From Alphaproteobacteria bacterium (GTDB lineage: Bacteria; Pseudomonadota; Alphaproteobacteria; UBA6615), in the NCBI GenBank assembly GCA_013003285.1, contig JABDJY010000097.1:1-11413 (forward strand): a stretch of 11,413 nucleotides of DNA. Direction: 5' to 3'. A model generated the notes under the pieces. The model had not been told where the DNA came from, did no database searches, and was given only the letters and a program-made list of their open reading frames with translations. Made by a program: the position numbers and the translations under genes. This document shows positions 6,497 through 11,413 of this stretch, piece after piece. Each line of letters opens with the position of its first letter. The stretch's first letter is position 1.

Positions 6497-7567
6497 GTGG
6501 CTCGCATTGGCATAAAAAATCTCGTTAAAGAGTTTGGAAGCTTTACGGCGGTGAAGGGAATCAACCTCGAGATCAACGATGGTGAGTTCCTGATCATGGT
6601 CGGTCCTTCGGGCTGTGGCAAAACCACCACACTCAATATGATCTCCGGCCTCGTCATGCCGTCCAGCGGCGAAATTTCAATCGGCGAGAACGACGTTACG
6701 CATACCGAACCGGGCGAACGCGGCCTCGGCATGGTGTTCCAGGATTTGGCGCTTTTCCCGCACATGTCGGTGTTCGAAAATATTGCCTTCGGTCTGCGCG
6801 TGAAAAACACATCGGAACAGGAGGTCAAGGATCGTGTTCAACAGGCCGCCGAAGCGATGCATATTGAGCAATTACTCAGTAAGCGGCCGGGTCAGTGTTC
6901 GGGTGGCGAGGCGCAACGCGTTGCGTTGGCGCGCACCATCGTCACAAACCCGTCGGTCTATTTGATGGATGAGCCGCTCTCCAGTCTCGATGCCAAGCTG
7001 CGCATCGATATGCGCACCGAACTCAAGGGCCTGCATGAACGGTTGAGCGGCACATTCGTTTACGTTACCCACGACCAAGCCGAAGCGATGACCATGGCCG
7101 ACCGGATCGTCGTCATGAATGGCGGCGAGATCGAACAGCTCGGCGGGCCGCTCGATATCTACCGCAAGCCGGCCACGCGGTTTGTTGCGGGGTTTTTTGG
7201 CATGCCGACGATGAATTTTCTCGACGGCGAGATTGCCGCCGTCGACGGCGCACCGATGTTCGTCACCGATGGCATTAAGGCGCCCTTGGAGGGTGATTTG
7301 CCGGCGAATCTATCGGGCCGCAAAGCCACATTGGGCGTACGTTCAGAGCATGTTCTGGCGACGGAAGCGGAGAATGGCGGGAAGGTCAGCCTGATCGAGC
7401 CGTTGGGGGACGCGACGCTGGTCTATTTTGACTATGGCGGCCCGACGCGGCTGGTGTCCAAGGTCGATCCGGATCGCTTGTTCGCGCCGGGCGATGATTT
7501 GACCTTCGCCTTCGATGCCAATAACTGCCATCTGTTCGACGCCGATAATGGCGCCCGATTGAACTGA
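6497..7567 (+). CDS. ABC importer ATP-binding protein, CUT1 (MalK/UgpC) type
   Basis: This cytoplasmic ATPase drives import through the two permeases. In the 356-residue protein I see the Walker A motif GPSGCGKT (36-43), Q-loop Gln82 in VFQDLALFPHMSV (80-92), the ABC signature, Walker B YLMDEP (155-160), the D-loop SSLD (162-165), H-loop His192, and IYRKPATRFVAGFFGMPTMN (221-240), which leads into a C-terminal TOBE/OB-type regulatory domain (about 240-356), as in MalK. The signature reads CSGGE (134-138) instead of LSGGQ. The start is taken as GTG at 6497, where the alignment to MalK-like proteins begins, with GGGGAG upstream at 6481-6486; a TTG at 6479 in the same frame is less likely because it overlaps that site. 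It is the fourth gene of the operon, 36 bases after the second permease. Confidence 0.94.
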   Translation: MARIGIKNLVKEFGSFTAVKGINLEINDGEFLIMVGPSGCGKTTTLNMISGLVMPSSGEISIGENDVTHTEPGERGLGMVFQDLALFPHMSVFENIAFGLRVKNTSEQEVKDRVQQAAEAMHIEQLLSKRPGQCSGGEAQRVALARTIVTNPSVYLMDEPLSSLDAKLRIDMRTELKGLHERLSGTFVYVTHDQAEAMTMADRIVVMNGGEIEQLGGPLDIYRKPATRFVAGFFGMPTMNFLDGEIAAVDGAPMFVTDGIKAPLEGDLPANLSGRKATLGVRSEHVLATEAENGGKVSLIEPLGDATLVYFDYGGPTRLVSKVDPDRLFAPGDDLTFAFDANNCHLFDADNGARLN

Positions 7568-7584
7568 TATTCGGTGTTCGCCGC

Positions 7585-8382
7585 TTAAAATAGCGCGCGC
7601 ACCATGCCGCCGTCGGCGCGCGGCGCGGAACCGTTGATGGCCGCGGCGCGCGGCGAACATAGAAACGCCACAACATTGGCGATTTCCGCCGGCTCGGCCC
7701 AGCGCTGCAATAACGAGGTGCGCCCCTCGCCTTCGGCGAAATAGGCCTTGCTCATCTCTTCCGGCGTGGTCCCTTCGATCTCCGCCATCTGATGCATGAA
7801 GGCGTCGACGCCGTCGGTCCAGGTCGGCGCGACCTGTACGGTGTTCACCGTGACCCCGCTGTCGCGGGTGAGTTCGGCCAGGCTGCGGGCGATCGACACC
7901 AGGGCGGTCTTGGTCATGGCGTAATGGGACATGGACGGGTTGGGTTTCGAACTCTGGTCCGACCCGATGAAGATGATGCGTCCCCAGCCGCGCGCCAGCA
8001 TGTCGGGCATCAAGGCGCGCGACAGGCGCACGCCGCTCATCACGTTGAGGTCGAACATGGCCTGCCAGTCGTCATCTTCGATATCGAAGAATTCTTTGAC
8101 CGTGAAGGTGCCGGCATTGTTGACCAGAATGTCGACGGGGCCCTGGCGCCGCACGAAATCATTGAGTTTCGCCGCGCCGTCGGCGGTTGAGAGATCCGCC
8201 GCGCAGCCGCTGACGTCGCCGCCGGCCGCCATGTCGGCCACCGCTTGGTCGACCCGGCCCGGGTCGCGGCCATTGATGGTAACGCTGGCGCCCTCGGCCA
8301 GCAGCGCTTCGGCGATGGCGCGACCAATGCCCAGGGTCGAGCCGGTCACAAGCGCGCGTTTTCCCGATAGGTTGAGGTCCAT
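7585..8382 (-). CDS. SDR-family NAD(P)-dependent oxidoreductase
   Basis: This is a 265-residue classical short-chain dehydrogenase/reductase: TGSTLGIG cofactor motif (13-20), NNAG (88-91), Asn113, catalytic Ser141, Tyr154 and Lys158 (SHYAMTK), and a C-terminal NGSAPRADGG (250-259). Arg39 after the second beta strand (INGRD) suggests NADP(H) preference (inference). The region after the active site reads VNTVQVAPTWTDG, where most relatives have Pro-Gly in place of Val184-Ala185. The ATG at 8382 has a strong ribosome binding site, AAGGAG, 6 bases upstream. Its stop is 17 bases from the end of the convergent importer operon; it could oxidise an imported sugar or polyol, but position alone does not prove this. 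It lies 50 bases downstream of the TPR gene, so the two may share a transcript. The substrate is not identifiable from sequence. Confidence 0.93.
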   Translation of the reverse strand: MDLNLSGKRALVTGSTLGIGRAIAEALLAEGASVTINGRDPGRVDQAVADMAAGGDVSGCAADLSTADGAAKLNDFVRRQGPVDILVNNAGTFTVKEFFDIEDDDWQAMFDLNVMSGVRLSRALMPDMLARGWGRIIFIGSDQSSKPNPSMSHYAMTKTALVSIARSLAELTRDSGVTVNTVQVAPTWTDGVDAFMHQMAEIEGTTPEEMSKAYFAEGEGRTSLLQRWAEPAEIANVVAFLCSPRAAAINGSAPRADGGMVRALF

Positions 8383-8432
8383 GTCTCTCTCCTTGGGCGA
8401 CCGCTATGCGCGTCGCAGTAATTATTGGGAAA

Positions 8433-9008
8433 TTATGGGGACCGATGGAAAGGCTGGTTGTTCTCGTAGAGACGCAACCGGCTCTCAAAATCATCGATGA
8501 CCGATTTCGGCATACCCTCGGTCTGCTTTAGCATCTCGATGCCCTGTTTTTGCGATCGCACCGCATCGCCGAATTTACCTGCCTCGGCATAGGCCGCGGC
8601 CAGCGTGTCGAGAAATCCCGGCTCGCGCGGGTTCGAAGACGCTGCCTGCTCGGCAAGCTCGACGGCGCGACGGCCGTCGCGGCGGTCCGCTTGCGGCATG
8701 GTCGCCAGGTCCCACGCCAAGCTGTTGAGCGCCGAGACCAGGGTGGGGCGGAGTTGCAGGGCGCGCTCATAGTCGGCAATCGCGCGGGCGAAATCGCCCT
8801 TGTCGGAATAGGTGATGCCTCGATTGCTGTGCGCGATGGCCAGATTCTGGATGGTTTCGCTGCCGGACTCGATCAAACTCGTGCAGGCGGCGATGCCGCG
8901 CGCCGGATCACCGGCTTCGCACAGCGCCCAGTTTTCGTTTCGGGTTTGCGCGCTGGCGGGATCGGCGAGCACGACAAGGAAAAGTGCAGCTGCGAATAAA
9001 CATCTCAT
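8433..9008 (-). CDS. Exported tetratricopeptide-repeat protein
   Basis: The 191-residue protein starts with a Sec signal peptide (hydrophobic 3-14, probable cleavage after Ala-Ser-Ala20), so it should be periplasmic. The start ATG at 9008 is preferred over the in-frame TTG at 9017 because it gives a normal signal peptide. The segment WALCEAGDPARGIAACTSLI (27-46) has a Cys pair, Cys30 and Cys42, as in many proteobacterial exported TPR proteins. One good TPR unit lies at about 57-90 (NRGITYSDKGDFARAIADY, then A-L-x-L-x-P), and two weaker ones at about 91-126 and 130-163. TPRs bind other proteins; the partner and function are unknown. It is divergent from the downstream exported hydrolase and 50 bases upstream of the SDR gene on the same strand. 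Confidence 0.85.
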   Translation of the reverse strand: MRCLFAAALFLVVLADPASAQTRNENWALCEAGDPARGIAACTSLIESGSETIQNLAIAHSNRGITYSDKGDFARAIADYERALQLRPTLVSALNSLAWDLATMPQADRRDGRRAVELAEQAASSNPREPGFLDTLAAAYAEAGKFGDAVRSQKQGIEMLKQTEGMPKSVIDDFESRLRLYENNQPFHRSP

Positions 9009-9075
9009 GGCAGCCAATTTAGTCGCTTCGTTTGCGAATTGCGATGTCGATTTAGCGTAACAAAACAGGGTTATG

Positions 9076-9105
9076 GTGAAAGTGATATCTAGACAAGTTT
9101 AGAAT
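9076..9105 (+). promoter_or_regulatory. Possible promoter of the dienelactone-hydrolase family gene
   Basis: GTGAAA (9076-9081) and TAGAAT (9100-9105), separated by 18 bases, resemble -35 and -10 boxes in the AT-rich divergent region between the TPR gene and the hydrolase. The leader would be about 45-50 bases. GTGAT (9082-9086) and ATCAC (9104-9108) form a loose inverted repeat over the same site. Consensus match by eye only. Confidence 0.3.
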
Positions 9106-9159
9106 CACACTTCAAAGTTGAGGTCTAATGGTTGGGGGCTAACACAAGGGAGAAATATT

Positions 9160-10053
9160 ATGGTGCGCAAGACAGCCGATGAATTCGATCAAGAATTACT
9201 CGATCTTTATGACAGCTACGCCCACTGTCTCATCGAACGCCGTGAGTTTCTAAGCAAAGCCGGGAAATTTACCGTCGGCGGGATGACCGCCACGGCGTTG
9301 CTCAGCGCGCTGTCGCCCGATTATGCGCTGGCCGCCCAGGTCGACGAGAACGACCCCCGGATCAAGAGCGAGACCATCGAATATGCCTCGCCCAACGGGC
9401 ATGGCACCATCAAAGGCCTGTTCGTACAGCCCACCGGCCAGCCCACCGGTACGTCGCGCGGCAGCGTTCTCGTGGTGCATGAAAATCGCGGCCTCAACCC
9501 CTATATCGCCGATGTGGCGCGGCGCGTTGGCGTTGCCGGATTTACCGCCCTGGCGCCGGACGGATTGACCCCGCTGGGCGGTTATCCAGGTAACGATGAC
9601 GAAGGCAAGGCGATGCAACGCACGCTGGATAAGGGGAAACTATTGGCGGATTTCATTGCGGCCTTCGACCATCTGCAAGCCGGCGCCGGTTCGAACGGTA
9701 AAGTCGGCGCCGTCGGCTTCTGCTATGGCGGCGGTGTGTGTAACGCATTGGCGGTGCAACGCCCCGAGCTTGCGGCATCCGTTCCCTTTTATGGCCGCCA
9801 GGCGCAAGCTGCCGATGTCCCCGCCATCAAGTCGCCGCTGCTGCTGCACTATGCCGGGCTCGACAAGCGCATCAATGCCGGGTGGCCCGATTATGAGGCG
9901 GCCCTGAAGGCCAATGGGAAAGTATTTACCGCCCATTTCTATGACAACACCAATCATGGTTTCCATAACGACACGACGCCGCGCTACGACAAGACGGCGG
10001 CCGAGTTGGCGTGGTCGCGGACGATCGATTTCTTTAACGCCAATCTCGCGTAA
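9160..10053 (+). CDS. Dienelactone hydrolase family protein with a Tat signal
   Basis: This is a 297-residue alpha/beta-hydrolase of the dienelactone hydrolase (COG0412) family. The nucleophile is Cys188 in GFCYGGG (187-193), the acid Asp235 in YAGLDKR (231-237), and the base His266 in NHGFH (265-269). HENRGLNPYI (107-116), with Glu108, matches the family's substrate-pocket region. Residues 27-60 look like a twin-arginine signal: ERREFLSKAGK, a moderately hydrophobic stretch, then ALAAQ, giving likely export of the folded enzyme. An unusual 26-residue acidic N-region precedes the Arg pair. The start is ATG at 9160 with AAGGGAG (9146-9152) 7 bases upstream; an upstream start at 9118 is rejected because it lies before that site. 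The natural substrate is unknown; the family hydrolyses lactones and esters. It appears to be a single-gene unit ending in a hairpin terminator. Confidence 0.92.
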   Translation: MVRKTADEFDQELLDLYDSYAHCLIERREFLSKAGKFTVGGMTATALLSALSPDYALAAQVDENDPRIKSETIEYASPNGHGTIKGLFVQPTGQPTGTSRGSVLVVHENRGLNPYIADVARRVGVAGFTALAPDGLTPLGGYPGNDDEGKAMQRTLDKGKLLADFIAAFDHLQAGAGSNGKVGAVGFCYGGGVCNALAVQRPELAASVPFYGRQAQAADVPAIKSPLLLHYAGLDKRINAGWPDYEAALKANGKVFTAHFYDNTNHGFHNDTTPRYDKTAAELAWSRTIDFFNANLA

Positions 10054-10059
10054 ACAGGC

Positions 10060-10088
10060 CTGCCGCCCTGATTTCGTCAGGGCGGCAG
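10060..10088 (+). terminator. Hairpin terminator after the hydrolase gene
   Basis: CTGCCGCCCTGA (10060-10071) and TCAGGGCGGCAG (10077-10088) pair perfectly over 12 bases with the 5-base loop TTTCG, starting 6 bases after the stop codon. Only two T residues follow, so it is a strong GC-rich hairpin with a poor U-run; it may act as an intrinsic terminator or as an mRNA 3' end protector. Confidence 0.7.
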
Positions 10089-10134
10089 TTGCCCACAGGC
10101 TTCGCGGTTGCGACGCAGCGGGACTCCATGACAA

Positions 10135-10164
10135 TTTACACTCAATAGTGTGTCACGGTAATTT
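10135..10164 (+). promoter_or_regulatory. Possible promoter with small inverted repeat upstream of the ybjN-like gene
   Basis: TTTACA (10135-10140) and TAATTT (10159-10164), separated by 18 bases, could be the promoter of the ybjN-like/proC pair; the region is much more AT-rich than its surroundings. A 5-bp inverted repeat, ACACT (10138-10142) and AGTGT (10147-10151), overlaps the -35 box. This would leave a leader of about 80 bases. Consensus match by eye only. Confidence 0.3.
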
Positions 10165-10251
10165 TTGCACAAGATTTTGTGCTCTTACCGGCTTGTTCGG
10201 ATTTTCGTGCGGGGTGCACGATTATCGACATCAGAAGTGTTGGAGGCCAAA

Positions 10252-10752
10252 ATGGCTGTGGTTACAACCGATTACGTCCGTTCCAATATCCATCCCCTCG
10301 ATCTTGTCGAGGAGACCATGGCATTGCGCGATTGGGCATTGGATCGCCCCGCGCGCGATGAATTATTGGCCGAAGTGACGGGGCGGTGGTGCGACTACCA
10401 TATTGTCTTCCACTGGACCGACGATTTGGGGGCGCTACAGCTCACCTGCGCCTTCGACATGCGTACGCCACCGGAGCGCCGCCCCTCGGTGCACGAACTT
10501 TTGGCGTTGCTCAACGACCGGTTGGGGATCGGCCATTTCGATATTGGCTCGGTCGACGGCCTGCCGGCCTACCGCCATGCCTTGTTGTTGCGCGGCGGCG
10601 CCTTATCGGCCGAACAGATCGAGGATCTGCTCGACATCGCGCTGCACGAGATGGACCGGTTCTACCCGGCCTTTCAATTCGTCGTTTGGGGCGACCGCTC
10701 GCCGGTCGACGCCATGGCCACCGTCATCTTTGAAACGGTCGGTGAGGCCTGA
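10252..10752 (+). CDS. YbjN domain-containing protein
   Basis: This 166-residue soluble protein belongs to the alphaproteobacterial YbjN-domain family. Conserved landmarks are HPLDLVEE (14-21), GRWCDYHIVFHW (44-55), DLGALQLTCAFDMR (58-71), VHELLALLNDRLGIGHFD (80-97), LPAYRHALLLRGG (103-115) and DRFYPAFQFVVWG (136-148). The fold resembles type III secretion chaperones; E. coli YbjN has been linked to stress responses and motility, but no biochemical activity is established. The start is ATG at 10252, with TGGAGG (10241-10246) 5 bases upstream; the longer frame from 10165 begins in the promoter-like region and is rejected. It ends 34 bases before proC, a pairing that is common in alphaproteobacteria (recalled, not computed here). 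Confidence 0.9.
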   Translation: MAVVTTDYVRSNIHPLDLVEETMALRDWALDRPARDELLAEVTGRWCDYHIVFHWTDDLGALQLTCAFDMRTPPERRPSVHELLALLNDRLGIGHFDIGSVDGLPAYRHALLLRGGALSAEQIEDLLDIALHEMDRFYPAFQFVVWGDRSPVDAMATVIFETVGEA

Positions 10753-10760
10753 TACGGTCC

Positions 10761-10781
10761 CACCCTGACTAGCGCAGGGTG
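10761..10781 (+). promoter_or_regulatory. Small hairpin covering the proC ribosome binding site
   Basis: CACCCTG (10761-10767) and CAGGGTG (10775-10781) pair perfectly over 7 bases with a 7-base loop, in the gap between the ybjN-like gene and proC. The right arm contains AGGGTG, the only purine-rich stretch ahead of the proC ATG at 10787. If it forms in RNA, it could limit ribosome access or couple proC translation to the upstream gene (inference). Confidence 0.45.
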
Positions 10782-10786
10782 TAAGC

Positions 10787-11347
10787 ATGACCGATCACGG
10801 AAAAATTTTGCTCGTCGGCTGTGGCAAGATGGGCAGTGCGTTGCTCAATGGCTGGCTCGGCCAGGGCACGGCGGCCGCGCAGGTGAGCGTCGTCGAACCG
10901 ATGGCGCCGCAATTGCCCGCTAGCGTAGCTATTCACAAAGACGCAGCGGCGCTGGGCCCGGATTATCGCCCCGCCGTTGTCGTCTTCGCCGTAAAACCGC
11001 AATCGATGGACGATGTGCTGCCGGCCTACGTTCCATATGCCGGGCCCGAGACGGTGTTTCTGTCGATCGCCGCGGGTAAGCCGATCGGCTATTTCGAAGC
11101 AACGTTGAGCGGCGGCGCCATTGTGCGTGCGATGCCCAACACCCCGGCAGCCGTCGTCCGTGGCATTACCGTGTTGTGCGCCAATGATCGCGTGTCGGGA
11201 GACCAAAAATCTGTCTGCACGCAATTGATGGAATCGGTCGGCGAAGTGGCCTGGATCGAGGATGAGGCGCTGATGGACGCGGTGACCCGCCGAAACTGGC
11301 GGGGCAATTGGCCCGTGCCACCGTGGCGGGCAGCGGCGAATTATTGA
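10787..11347 (+). CDS. proC: Pyrroline-5-carboxylate reductase ProC, disrupted by an internal deletion and frameshift
   Basis: ProC reduces 1-pyrroline-5-carboxylate to L-proline with NAD(P)H. The N-terminal Rossmann domain is intact: GCGKMG (11-16), FAVKPQ (67-72), SIAAGKP (93-99) and RAMPNTPA (114-121). The family match continues to DAVT (164-167). Here the usual Ala-Val-Ser-Gly-Ser-Gly-Pro-Ala-Tyr segment and the following helix are absent; the frame reads 19 unrelated residues and stops at 11347, giving 186 residues instead of about 270. The rest of ProC follows in another frame (see next entry). The product as read would lack most of the C-terminal dimerisation/substrate domain and is very unlikely to be active. 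The ATG at 10787 has AGGGTG upstream. A sequencing or assembly error cannot be excluded. Confidence 0.85.
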   Translation: MTDHGKILLVGCGKMGSALLNGWLGQGTAAAQVSVVEPMAPQLPASVAIHKDAAALGPDYRPAVVVFAVKPQSMDDVLPAYVPYAGPETVFLSIAAGKPIGYFEATLSGGAIVRAMPNTPAAVVRGITVLCANDRVSGDQKSVCTQLMESVGEVAWIEDEALMDAVTRRNWRGNWPVPPWRAAANY

Positions 11348-11413
11348 CCCAATCCAGCGACCCGGCGGGCACCTTGCGCCAAAATGTCACCAGCCCCGGC
11401 GGGACCACGGCCG
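11287..11413 (+). pseudogene. proC: ProC C-terminal part in a shifted frame, running off the window
   Basis: From 11287, in a frame one base back from the proC frame, the translation reads PPKLAGQLARATVAGSGELL and then continues with a DPAGTLRQNVTSPGGTTA segment, which carries the P5CR signature (VTSPGGTT). The frame is open to the window edge at 11413. Comparison with the usual protein suggests about 25-26 residues were lost between this part and the DAVT segment ending at 11287. From the frame change, the missing length must be one more than a multiple of three (for example 76 or 79 bases). Confidence 0.8.

Noticed and set aside
9118..9159. Upstream start of the hydrolase giving 14 extra residues
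   Set aside because: The ribosome binding site at 9146-9152 lies inside this stretch and points to the ATG at 9160.

Overview
The window is a GC-rich stretch that most resembles an alphaproteobacterial chromosome, probably Rhodospirillales-like (inference). The best pointers are a YbjN-domain protein of the conserved alphaproteobacterial type next to proC, and an lgt gene followed by a COG1565 (NDUFAF7/MidA-like) methyltransferase with a ubiK-type gene divergent nearby. All of the genes are ordinary chromosomal families. I see no phage, transposon, CRISPR, toxin-antitoxin or defence genes, and no tRNA or rRNA.

Layout. (1) Positions 1-2192, minus strand: hldD (LPS heptose precursor), lgt (lipoprotein maturation) and the first 104 codons of a class I SAM-dependent methyltransferase cut by the window edge. 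They are closely spaced and probably form one envelope-related operon. (2) ubiK (2320-2577, plus strand) is divergent from hldD. (3) 2578-2920 is a gene-free leader containing a 10-bp tandem repeat, two inverted repeats (one a perfect 13-bp pair) and a strong ribosome binding site. (4) 2921-7567, plus strand: a complete CUT1-type ABC importer operon of periplasmic binding protein, two inner-membrane permeases and one ATPase. A large GC-rich hairpin lies between the binding-protein gene and the first permease. The substrate is unknown, probably a sugar, polyol or related carbohydrate. (5) 7585-9008, minus strand: an SDR oxidoreductase, convergent with the importer and 17 bases from its end, and an exported TPR protein. 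(6) 9160-10053, plus strand: a Tat-exported dienelactone-hydrolase family protein, ending in a 12-bp hairpin terminator. (7) 10252-11413, plus strand: ybjN-like gene, then proC.

The most notable observation is proC. Its reading frame matches pyrroline-5-carboxylate reductase through the Asp-Ala-Val-Thr segment. It then jumps directly to the C-terminal part in another frame, so about 25 residues that should include the Ser-Gly-Ser-Gly-Pro-Ala-Tyr segment are missing. This is either a genuine inactivating deletion or an assembly error. The other points of interest are regulatory: the perfect inverted repeat upstream of the importer, the hairpin after the binding-protein gene, and a small hairpin over the proC ribosome binding site. 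I did not find a convincing new biological system in this window.
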